A stretch of 64,000 nucleotides of DNA from Fodinicola feengrottensis (GTDB lineage: Bacteria > Actinomycetota > Actinomycetes > Mycobacteriales > HKI-0501), in contig NZ_WOTO01000014.1 of NCBI RefSeq assembly GCF_010993775.1, positions 84,045-148,044 of the forward strand. The letters run 5' to 3'. The notes beneath the pieces were generated by a model. It ran no database searches. It was given only the letters and a program-made list of their open reading frames with translations, and had not been told where the DNA came from. Positions 37,118 to 46,075 of this stretch are shown here, in pieces (the first letter of the stretch is position 1; each line of letters begins with the position of its first letter). A program made the position numbers and the translations under genes.

Positions 37118-37797
37118 CCACGCTGCAGCGCAGGTTGCTGGCCGAATTCCTGGGAACGGCACTTCTGGTCGCGGTCGTCGTGGGCTCCGGTATCATGGCC
37201 GCCAAACTCAGCCCGTCTGACGTTGGTCTGCAACTGCTGGAAAACGCGGCGGCAACGGCAGCTGGCCTCTTCGTGTTGATTCTGATTTTCGGCCCGGTGT
37301 CAGGCGCTCACTTCAATCCGGTTGTGTCTATTGTGGACGCCTGTGGCGGTGGTCTGAAATGGTCGGAGGTGGCCGCGTACGTCACAGTCCAGGTTCCCGG
37401 CGCGATTTTCGGTGCGATTCTGGCGAATTCGATGTTCGGAGCGGCGCCCGTCAGCATCTCCACAAAAGTACGACTGTCACCGTCGCTGTGGCTTTCCGAA
37501 ATTGTCGCAACCGCCGGCCTGCTGCTCCTGATCGCGGCGCTGGCGCGTACGAACCGGCTGAACCTCGCCGCGCCAGCTGTCGGTGCTTACATCGGATCGG
37601 CCTATTTCTTCACGGCCTCCACGAGTTTCGCCAACCCGGCGGTGACGATCGGCCGAGTCTTCAGCGACAGCTTCGCCGGCATCTCGCCGGCCTCGGTGCC
37701 CGGCTTCGTGATCGCCCAGCTCATCGGCGCTGCGTTGGCGGTGGTGTTGACGCGCGCACTTTTCCCTGCCAAAGAGCGGGTCGATAGTCTGGTCTGA
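37114..37797 (+). CDS. MIP-family channel (aquaporin/glycerol facilitator type)
   Basis: 227 aa, six hydrophobic segments. The two half-helix motifs read SGAHFNPVVS and TSFANPAVTIGR, so the first NPA is NPV; the selectivity-filter Arg follows the second. Cargo could be water, glycerol, or an oxyanion such as arsenite (some actinobacterial NPV-type channels sit in arsenic loci, but none is seen here). Coupled to the GTPase gene upstream and an SCP gene downstream. Confidence 0.87.
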   Translation: MTTLQRRLLAEFLGTALLVAVVVGSGIMAAKLSPSDVGLQLLENAAATAAGLFVLILIFGPVSGAHFNPVVSIVDACGGGLKWSEVAAYVTVQVPGAIFGAILANSMFGAAPVSISTKVRLSPSLWLSEIVATAGLLLLIAALARTNRLNLAAPAVGAYIGSAYFFTASTSFANPAVTIGRVFSDSFAGISPASVPGFVIAQLIGAALAVVLTRALFPAKERVDSLV

Positions 37798-38153
37798 TGC
37801 CACCTCGTCGTCCCGTAGACCCGGAATCCGTGACCGAAACGGAAGCCGCCTTCGACCGGGACGAAACGCCGGACAAGGACGTTCAGCGGCGGGCCACCCG
37901 GCACCTGCTGGCCGTACTCGCGGAGAAGGTGCCAGGGCACGCGGTGGAGGTACGAGTGCCGCCGTACGGCGCGATCCAGTGCGGCGAGGGGCCGCGGCAC
38001 ACCCGCGGCACCCCGCCGAACGTGGTCGAGACCGACCCGGTGACCTGGCTGTTGATGGCCACCGGGCGGCTGACCTTCGCCGACGGCTACGCCCAGGGCA
38101 AGGTGTCGGCCAGCGGGAACCGGGCGGACCTCAGCGACTGGCTGCCAGTGTGA
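37797..38153 (+). CDS. Bacterial sterol-carrier-like (SCP) protein
   Basis: 118 aa. EVRVPPYGAIQCGEGPRHTRGTPPNVVETDPVTWLLMATGRLTFAD matches the actinobacterial 'bacterial SCP orthologue' family. TGATG overlap with the channel gene. In several actinobacteria this gene lies in the purine gene neighbourhood (from memory), as here. Its 3' end overlaps the convergent P450 gene by 23 bases. Confidence 0.85.
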   Translation: MPPRRPVDPESVTETEAAFDRDETPDKDVQRRATRHLLAVLAEKVPGHAVEVRVPPYGAIQCGEGPRHTRGTPPNVVETDPVTWLLMATGRLTFADGYAQGKVSASGNRADLSDWLPV

Positions 38154-39341
38154 CCGAGACCGGCAGCGCGGCCAGCCCACGCATCAGCCCGCTGGGCCGC
38201 CAGACCAGCTGATCGAGTTCGGTCGCGAGCTCCAGCGTGCCGAACCGTTCGAGGATCAGCTCCAGCGCGATTTTCCCCTCCAACCGGGCCAGCGGCGCGC
38301 CGAGGCAGAAGTGCAGACCGTGCCCGAAGGCGACATGCTGGGTGTGGCCGCGGCCGACGTCAAAGGTCTCGGCGTCGTCGAACCGGTCCGAGTCACGGTT
38401 GGCGGCCAGCGGCGAGATCATCACGATGTCGCCATGGCTGATGGTGACGCCGCCGAGCTCGAGGTCGGCGGCGGTGGCGAACCGGGGTAGCGCCGAGCGC
38501 AGCGGACCCTCGTAGCGCAGCACCTCCTCGATCGCCGACGGCACCAGGTCGCGGTCGGCGCGTAGCCGGTCCAGCTGGTCCGGGTGGGTGAGCAGCAGGT
38601 AGAGGCCGTTGCCAATCAGGTTGACGGTGGTCTCGTGGCCGGCGATCAGCAGCAGGAACACCATCGAGGTCAGCTCGTCCTCGGTGAGCGCGTCGCCCTC
38701 GTCGCGTACCGCGATCAGGTCGGACAGCAGGTCATCGGCCGGGTTCGTACGCTTGCGGGCCAGTAGTTCGTGGATGTAGTCGGTCATCGCCTTGGCCGCG
38801 ACCGGCAGCTTGTCGCCGGCGAAGGCTCCGGCGACGATGACGTTCGACCATTCGCGGAAGGCGTCCTGATCCCGCGACGGGATGCCGAGCAGCTCGCAGA
38901 TGACCCGGATCGGCAGTGGGAAACCAAAAGCGTCGATGATGTCGACAGGCTCGCGCCGGGTTTGACGGCGTCCAGCAGTTCGGTGGCGATCTCGGTGATC
39001 CGCGGCGCCAGCGCGGCGATCCGCCGGGCGGTGAAGACCTTGACGACCATTCGGCGCAACCGGGTGTGGTCCGGCGGGTCGGAGTTGAGCATGTGGTGGT
39101 TCATCGCGGCGCGTACGCGCTCGTCCAGCCCGGTGTCCAGGGCACCGAAATACTTGTTGCCGTCCCGGGACAGCGCCGGATGGGTGAACGCCTCGCGGGC
39201 CTCCGCGTATCCGGTGACCACCCAGCCACGCCCGCTGAAGGTCATCATCTGCATCGGGCTCACCGGAGCGTCCTCGCGAAGCTTCGCGTAGATCGGGTGC
39301 GGATCCTGGATGAGCTGTTCCTGTGTTACCGGCTGAGCCAC
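38131..39341 (-). CDS. Cytochrome P450, one frameshift
   Basis: About 403 aa, bacterial class. I-helix LLLIAGHETTVNL, ExxR in AIEEVLRYEG, haem loop AFGHGLHFCLGAPLAR with the Cys ligand. Near 38950 one base appears missing (KPGAS then VDIIDAFGFPLPIRVICEL). Start ATG 39341 follows AGGGGAC. Substrate unknown; no ferredoxin gene adjacent. Divergent from the F420-type protein at 39465. Confidence 0.93.
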
Positions 39342-39464
39342 GACGGTCCCCTCTATATGTTACGAAGCGTCACCAATCTTGCCCGGGCGCCGGCATAAAG
39401 CGGTAGGCCCAGATGTTGGTTACTTTCTGGACGAAGGATCAAACGCCCCAGAAAGGACACCTCC

Positions 39465-39893
39465 ATGGCCGAAGAAGTCGTTGACAGCCCGAGTGGCTGG
39501 GTGGCGGATCACATCAAGCAGTACGTGGACAGCAACGGCGAGCAGGGCCACGACTGGCAGGGCGTGCCGACGCTGTTGCTGACGGTGGTCGGGCGCAAGT
39601 CCGGCGTACGGCGTCGTACGGCGCTCATCTACGGCCGCGATGGCGACGACTACACGCTGGTCGCTTCCAAGGGCGGCGCGCCGAAGAACCCGCTCTGGTA
39701 CGACAACCTGGTGGCCAACCCGGACGTGGAGCTGCAGGTCAAGGACGAGGTCTTCGAGGCGACGGCGCGGACGGCCAACCCGGAGGAGAAGAAGCGGCTC
39801 TGGCCCAGCCTGGCGAAGATCTGGCCGGACTACGACAACTACCAGACCAAGACCGACCGCGACATTCCGGTCGTCATCCTCACCCGCAAGTAG
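39465..39893 (+). CDS. Deazaflavin (F420)-dependent nitroreductase-family protein
   Basis: 142 aa, second of this family in the window. LLLTVVGRKSGVRRRTALIYGRDGDDYTLVASKGG and NPLWYDNLVANPDVELQV are hallmark Ddn-type blocks. GAAAGGA precedes the ATG by seven bases. Intact; 3' end overlaps the convergent methyltransferase by 14 bases in the raw reading. Confidence 0.9.
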   Translation: MAEEVVDSPSGWVADHIKQYVDSNGEQGHDWQGVPTLLLTVVGRKSGVRRRTALIYGRDGDDYTLVASKGGAPKNPLWYDNLVANPDVELQVKDEVFEATARTANPEEKKRLWPSLAKIWPDYDNYQTKTDRDIPVVILTRK

Positions 39894-40818
39894 GTTCAGC
39901 TTTCCGGTTGGGACGTTCAGCGTCCCAATCGGATGGCCTACGGTTTGCGGGCGCGGTGGCGGACACCCAGGCCTGCGCGAACATGGCCGCCGGCTGGGTG
40001 GCCCACTGGCGGAGCGTGTCGGCATGCGACGACTCGCCCTCGGTGTCCAGCTGCTCGGCCAGATATTCCGAGATCCGGTACGCGTCGACGTATCTTTCGT
40101 AGCGCGCGTCCAGCCGCACCTGGGTGAACCCGGCCCCACCCAGCAGCGTCCCGAGCCGCCGCCCGATCAGCGGATCTCCGCCGTTGGCGGCTTGTAACTT
40201 CCGATAACGCGCGATCGCGGCGTCGACCTCCTCTGATCCAGGCGCCAGCAGGAAGCCGTCCCAGGCCGGGCAGCAGACCCCTATGACGCCGCCGGGAGCG
40301 AGCACCCGGTAGGCCTCGGCCATCGCTCGCTCGGGCTCGGCCAGATGCTCCAAAAGTGCGTGCGAGAAGACCCGGTCCACAGAGTCGTTGGCGAGCGGAA
40401 CGGCGTACGCCGACGCCTGGTCGAACCGTACGTTCGTGACGCCCTCCGCGGTCGCTGCCCGCTGCCCGAGTTCCAGCTGTTCAGACCCCGCGTCGATGCC
40501 CAGAACCGCGCCTGGCGCCACCGCGGCGGCCAGCCCAAGGGTGATCGTGCCCGGTCCGCAGCCGAGGTCCAGCACATTCAGCCCAGGCGCGAGATGCGGT
40601 AGGAAGAAGCGCGCGTGCGTCTCGGCCCGCCGGCCGGCCATGAAGGCCACCGCCCGAGAAGCGAGGCCTGGTGTGTAGCGCTCGTCAGACCGCTGCTGCT
40701 GCGGCAACTGCGGCTGCGGAGCTGGGACCTGAGCCAGAGCCGGAGCTGAGTGCCGGCTGGTCTTCACCGGCGCCGCCGAGTGCCGTCCACGCCGTCGCTG
40801 TCCCGCATCCTCCGTCAC
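39880..40818 (-). CDS. SAM-dependent methyltransferase (class I)
   Basis: 312 aa. A Pro/Gln-rich 45-residue N-terminus precedes RYTPGLASRAVAFMAGR; SAM motif I is VLDLGCGPGTITLGLA, motif II region DSVDRVFSHALLEHL, then APGGVIGVCCPAWDGF. Related to UbiE/menG-like small-molecule methyltransferases. The last 20 residues (RRPSDWDAERPNRKAEPTCG) look wrong: removing two bases from CGCCCGC near 39945 gives a stop after SATARKP, which would also remove the overlap with the neighbouring gene. Confidence 0.85.
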   Translation of the reverse strand: MTEDAGQRRRGRHSAAPVKTSRHSAPALAQVPAPQPQLPQQQRSDERYTPGLASRAVAFMAGRRAETHARFFLPHLAPGLNVLDLGCGPGTITLGLAAAVAPGAVLGIDAGSEQLELGQRAATAEGVTNVRFDQASAYAVPLANDSVDRVFSHALLEHLAEPERAMAEAYRVLAPGGVIGVCCPAWDGFLLAPGSEEVDAAIARYRKLQAANGGDPLIGRRLGTLLGGAGFTQVRLDARYERYVDAYRISEYLAEQLDTEGESSHADTLRQWATQPAAMFAQAWVSATAPANRRPSDWDAERPNRKAEPTCG

Positions 40819-40907
40819 GCCCAGACCTCCCTGTCGCCGCTGAGTCTATTGTCGCAGTGCCTGCGGCGGCGCGAAGGTGTGGCTGGGTGGCGTCCAGTAC
40901 GTGCTAC

Positions 40908-40972
40908 GGCGTGAAATTGTCGTACCGGGGTGGAATTCTTGGCCCCCTCCCTTTGAAGGGCGGGGGGTGGGT
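40908..40972 (+). repeat. Half copy of the 171-bp element
   Basis: GGCGTGAAATTGTCGTAC, then TTGGCCCCCTCCCTTTGAA and GGGCGGGGGGTGGGT: the other half of the full element from that at 28410. It stops before the AT-rich centre. Confidence 0.72.
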
Positions 40973-41023
40973 ACGTGGGTTTTGGACGTCACGTAAGTAA
41001 GCGCGCGCTCAGTTCTGACTGCG

Positions 41024-41040
41024 CAATCGGACTCCGATTG
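41024..41040. repeat. Palindromic repeat P4
   Basis: CAATCGGA-c-TCCGATTG, followed by T as in the family core. 61 bp from P5. Confidence 0.75.
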
Positions 41041-41084
41041 TCCCAAGAGCAGGGCCCTGAGCTGGGCAAACCTGCGGGACTGTG

Positions 41085-41103
41085 ACAATCGGAATCCGAT
41101 TGT
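41085..41103. repeat. Palindromic repeat P5
   Basis: ACAATCGGA-a-TCCGATTGT, perfect, preceded by TGTG as in P6. Lies about 57 bp before the metallophosphatase start and could act as an operator or 5'-leader hairpin. Confidence 0.78.
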
Positions 41104-41159
41104 GCGGATCTGGGACGCCGGGGCGCACGAACTCGCCACCAAAATGGCAGGATGAGGAC

Positions 41160-43067
41160 GTGCCGTCCCGCTCGGTAGACGAGATCGCCCCAGAGTTCCG
41201 ACCGCGCGCCCCAGTGTCGTGGGCCGACCCGATCGTGCTGGCCAAGTCCGGCTTCGCGGCCGGTGTGACAGCGCTGATGCGCGGCTATTCGGATCGCCGC
41301 GTGACCCAGGCCGCGTTGTTCCCGCCGGCCGACGACTGGGATACGCCGCCGGTCGAGCCGGCCGGCGACGATCCGTACTGGCTGGATTTCGCCGCCGACA
41401 TCGGTGACGGCTTCGACGCCACGTACGCGGTCGCGTACGCCCTCGCCGAGCCGACGCTGCCGCTCGCCGGGCAGGACTGTCCGCGCGGCCAGCTGTTGGT
41501 GCTCGGCGGCGACGAGGTCTATCCGACGCCGTCGCAGACGCAGTATCTCGACCGCACCCTCCGCCCGTACGCACTCGCGGAGCACACCGACGAGGTCGAT
41601 CCGAACCTCGAAGTGGTGGCGATCCCGGGCAACCACGACTGGTACGACGGGCTCGACGCGTTCAGTGAGCTGTTCAGCCCCGGCCACTGGCTCGGCGCCC
41701 GCACGATGAACCAGCGGCATTCCTATTTCGCCCGCCGGCTGCCGCGCGGTTGGTGGGTGCTTGGCGCCGACACCGCGCTGGACGGCCGGCTGGATTTCGC
41801 GCAGCGGGATTTCTTCGCCACCGTGGTCGCGCCGCAGATCCAGCCGACGGACAGCGTCATCCTGGTGCTTCCGTCGCCGTTCTGGGTGCTGGCGGCGCGT
41901 ATGTCTGACCAGGAACAGCTGTCGGTGCTGCGGTTTTTCCGCGAGCAGGTGTGCGGTGGCGGCCGGCTGCGGCTGTGCCTTTCGGGAGATTTACACCACT
42001 ACAGCCGGTATATCGACGAGGTGGACAAACCCGAGGAACAGGTGCAGTACGTGACGGCCGGTGGTGGCGGCGCGTATTTGCTGTCCACTCATGACCTATG
42101 GCGGTTCTGGCCGCGGCTGGACCTGTCCGGCTCGTTCCGCCGGATGAGCAAGCGTCGTCCACAGTGGACGGCCGCGCAGGCTCCTGCCGAGCCAGCCGCG
42201 CCGCCAGGTGCCGAATACGCGAACCTCCTTCACACGTATCCGTCCCGGAAAGTGTCCCGAAACCTGAGCATCCAGGTGCTCTGGCGAATGTTCACCAACT
42301 GGCCGCTCGGCCTGTTCTTCTGCGGGATCTACTTGCTGGCGACCCTGATCGAAGGGCATGCCCTGCGTGCCGCGGCCGCCTTCGAGGTGAGTTTCGGCCA
42401 GGTGTTGGCGAGGATCGCGCCGCTGTGTGTGCGCCCAACACGGCGTCCTGTCCGCCGCCCAGAGCGGGGGCTGGCCCGGCGTACGGGGTGCTCGAATTCG
42501 CCGGCGCGCTGGCGACTTCGCCGGGCGTCTGGATCATCGTGGCCATTTTGCTGTTCTGTTGCTGGACCGTGCCAGTCGACCAGCGATGGCCGGTACGGCT
42601 GGTCCTGACAATCCTGCATTCCGTGCTACAGGCTGCGGCGTTTTTCGCCGTGCAAGGCGCTTTCCAGTGGGTCGCCGGGATGGTGGCGCCGCACTCCTCC
42701 GGCGCGTTTTTCGTCACCGCCTATCTGGCCTGGGTGACCGTCGCAGGCTTCGTCGCCGGATTGGCTTGCTGTGCGATTTACTTCCTGACGGCGACCGGTT
42801 TCGGTGCCAACTACAACGAACTGTTCTGCGCGCTGCGCATGCCGTCGTACAAGAACTTCCTCCGGCTCCGGATCGCCGCCGACGCGTGTTGACGATTTTC
42901 CCGGTGTGCATCGACAAACCGTCCAAGTTCCTGCTGCTGCCTGGCGGCCGCTGGCGAAGAATGCCTTCGACGGTTATTCGGTGAAGACTGGTCTGATCGA
43001 GGATCCGTACGACGTGTTGCCCAACCAGCGGGTGAGCGCGCCCACATCGGATGTCAGGAACCCGTAA
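41160..43067 (+). CDS. Membrane-associated metallophosphoesterase, several frameshifts
   Basis: Calcineurin-like phosphoesterase. Metal/catalytic blocks: LVLGGDEVYPTPSQ, AIPGNHDWYDGL, CLSGDLHHYSRY and TAGGGGAYLLSTH. A second half is membrane-embedded: LGLFFCGIYLLATL, then segments around WIIVAILLFCCW and GAFFVTAYLAWVTVAGFVAGL, ending in NELFCALRMPSYKNFLRLRI. The frame changes near 42475, 42887 and 42940. The C-terminus (NAFDGYSVKTGLIEDPYDV) is therefore approximate. GTG 41160 follows GATGAGGA. Substrate unknown. Confidence 0.82.
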
Positions 43068-43140
43068 GGAAATCCGCGCCGCCGTAAAGAATCCGTCAAG
43101 GCCCTGCTGAGAGCGGCCGGGAACGACCGACCATGACCTG

Positions 43141-44938
43141 GTGACGGCCATTTTGACCAAGCCTGCCGAGCAGGTGCGGGACCACGAGAAACACCGGCTG
43201 ACCTCGGTCACCGGCATCGCCGGGTTGGGGCTCGACGCGATTGCCTCGGTCGCGTACGGGCCGGAGGCGATCGTGCTGGTGCTGGCGGCCGCCGGCTCGG
43301 TCGGCATGGGCGCCACCATCCCGGTGACGATCGCCATCGTTCTGCTGCTTTTGTTGCTGGTCGCCACTTACCGGCAGGTGATCGCGGCCTTTCCGGACGG
43401 CGGCGGCGCGTACACCGTCGCTACCCGGCACCTCGGCCGCTCGGCGGCCTGGTGGCGGCCGCTTCGCTGGTGATCGACTACGTGCTGAACGTCGCCGTCT
43501 CGGTGGCCGCCGGCGTGGCCGCGCTGACCTCGGCTTTCCCAGCATTGCTGGCATGGACGCCTGAGTTGTGTGTGGTCGTTTTGTTGGTCATCGCCGCGAT
43601 CAACCTGCGCGGAATCGCCATGAGTGCTCGACTTTTCGCGCTCCCTGCGGCGGTTTTCGTGGTGGCGGTCCTGATTGTTGTGGGGATCGGGCTGATTCAT
43701 GGTGGTCCGGTGCATCCGCTACCGGCGCCGACCCAGCCGGTGACGGTCGGATCGGTCGGCATTCTGCTCGTACTGGCCGCATTCGGCAACGGCTGCGCGG
43801 CGCTGACCGGGGTGGAGGCGATCGCCAACGCGACGCCGTCCTTCCGCAAACCGCGGCAGCGCCGGGCACGTACGGCCGAGGCCGGCCTGGGTCTGCTGCT
43901 TGGCGTGCTGTTGATCAGCCTCGCTGTGGTGATCGACCGGTACGGCGCCCGACCGGTCGCGGGTCGTACGATCCTGTCGCTGGTCACCGAGGGATCGCTG
44001 GGAAACGGCGTCGGTTACGTCGTCGTCCAACTGTCCACAGTGGTCTTGCTGGCGCTTGCCGCCAACACTTCGTACGGTGGTTTGCCCGTACTAGCCGCGA
44101 AACTCGCCGCTGATGACTTCCTGCCACATGTCTTCGGGCTGCGCGCGGACCGGATGGTGCATAGGTACGGTGTGTTCGTGTTGGCCGCGCTGAGCGGCGC
44201 ACTGCTGATCGGCACCGCCGGAAACGTCAACATTTTGGTACCACTGTTCGCGATCGGGGTTTTCGTCGGATTCCTGCTGTGTCAGGTGGGGATGTTCCGG
44301 CACTGGCGGGAGGTCCGCGGCCGCGCCTGGCGGTGGAAAGCGGCCTTCTCGGTGTTCGGTGCGGCGATGACCGCGGCCGCGCTTCTTGTCGTGACCGCCT
44401 CGAAATTCCTGGAAGGCGGCTGGCTGATCGTCCTCGTGTTGCCGCTGCTGCTGGTGGTCGGCTTCACCGTTGTCCGTCGCGCGTACCAGCGGATTGGCGC
44501 GGCGATCGATGTCGATGCGATGCCGGCGCAGCCGCGCCGGACCGGCTGTGTGGTGGTCGTGCCAGTGGTGTCGATTACCCGGCTGGCGGCCGAAAGTCTG
44601 TCCACCGCGATGTCGATGGGTGACCGCGTGGTGGCTTTGCATGTCGCTTTCGACGATGAGACCGAAGCCAACCGGAAATTTGCCGAGCGGTGGCAGCAAT
44701 GGCGGCCGGACGTGCCGTTGGTGATGCTCGACTCCGCGCATCGGACCATCGACGAACCGATCGTACGATATGTGAAGTCACTGCCCGAAGGGCGCGTTGT
44801 CGTGCTGATCGGGGAAATCGAGCCGACGCGGCTCTGGGAGCGGATCCTGCGCAACCGGCGCGGGCGGCGGTGGTGGCTCGCGCGGTCGGTCGCCGTACGT
44901 GTGCGGTCGTGTGCCGTCTGCGGTTCCGGCTAACCTAA
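43141..44938 (+). CDS. APC-superfamily amino-acid permease with C-terminal cytosolic domain, two frameshifts
   Basis: About twelve hydrophobic segments; the N-terminal IASVAYGPEAIVLVLAAAG, and FPDGGGAYTVATRHLG are typical of the APC 'basic amino acid/polyamine antiporter' group. After the last helices a soluble tail (TGCVVVVPVVSITRLAAESLSTA, DRVVALHVAFDDE) resembles universal-stress-like regulatory domains attached to such permeases. Frame shifts near 43455 and near 44860; after the second the C-terminus reads AAVVARAV and ends CRLRFRLT at 44938. Cargo not determinable. Confidence 0.87.
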
Positions 44939-44998
44939 CTGAAATCAATTTGCACGGCTGCGGGATCATGGACGTATGAGCGACCCCAGTCAGACCCC

Positions 44999-46075
44999 GT
45001 GCAGTCCGTAACGACCGTCACCCCGGCCCAGTTGCCGGAGGTGCTGGTGAACGTCGCCGTGGTCCGTCCGGTGTTTCTGTGGGGAGCTCCCGGAATCGGG
45101 AAATCCTCATTGGTACGCCAATTCGCCGCCTCACTCGATCTGGAATGCGTGTCGCTGTTGGGAAACGCAGCTCGCGCCGGAGGATTTGATCGGCGTGCCG
45201 CAGATCGTGGACGGGAAGAGCCGGTTCTGTCCGCCCGAGCAGATCGCCCGGGACGAGCCGTACTGCCTTTTCCTGGACGAGCTGAACGCCGCTTCGCCGG
45301 ATGTCCAGAAAGCGTTCTATTCGCTGATCCTGGATCGCCGCATCGGTTCGTACGAGCTGCCGGCCGGGTCGATCGTGATAGGTGCCGGCAACCGGGCTAC
45401 TGACCAGGCGTTGGCTCGGCCAATGGCGTCCGCGCTGGTGAACCGGCTGGTGTGCACGTCCATTTGCGGGCCGATGCGGCGGATTGGCTCAAGTGGGCGG
45501 CCAACAACGGCATTCACGCATGGATCGTCGACTACCTCACCCAGCGGCCGGACCATTTGTGGAGTGCACCACCCAAAACCGAGGAACCGTTCTCCACGCC
45601 ACGGTCGTGGCACATGCTGTCCGACACCCTGCACTCGTACGGGCCGGAGGTGTCCGACGAGACCATCGCGATGCTCGGTTACGCGACGCTGACGCCCACC
45701 CACGCGGCGGCTTTTCGGGCCTATCTCAAGACTGTCCGGCACGCGTACGACTTCGAGGCGATCCTCAAGGGTGACGCCCGCTGGCCGGCCGCGCCGCAGG
45801 ACCGGGATCTGCTCTATTTCCTGGCCGAGACTTTTCGGGCTCGGCTGGCCCGGGAACTTCCGGCCGACAAAAGGCACGCGTCGCCGACCGCGCATCGGTT
45901 CGCCTTTCGCGCCAAGACATTGCTGGTGGAGCTGGCCGAGATTTCGCTGGAGATAGCGCAACTCGCGATCGCGATCGCGAACGCGAACGCGGAAGATGGC
46001 AGCCCGGCGTTGCCGTCCTGGTTCCTGCTGGAGGCCGCGCGCGACCTGCCGCGGCTGGTCGCCGCTCGGGCGTGA
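44999..46075 (+). CDS. MoxR-type AAA ATPase, two to three frameshifts
   Basis: Walker A LWGAPGIGKSSLVRQFA, Walker B CLFLDELNAASPDVQ, sensor 1 IVIGAGNRATDQA. One A of AAA near 45167 (LLGTQLAPEDLIGVPQIVDG after removal) and one TG pair near 45452 (NRLVHVHLRADAADWLKWA) are extra. Repaired length about 357 aa. An ATG at 44976 (MSDPSQTP) may be the true start if one base is missing near 44998. GTGA overlap with the VWA gene: the pair forms a MoxR-VWA module, thought to work as a chaperone/metal-insertion machine. Confidence 0.87.

Larger units (their letters stand above)
40819..41159. other. Gene-free stretch with repeats
   Basis: 341 bp between a methyltransferase and a metallophosphatase gene. 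Holds a fragment of the 35466-type repeat (40853-40873), a half copy of the 171-bp element (40908-40972) and palindromes P4 and P5. The promoter of the downstream gene must lie here too. Confidence 0.7.
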
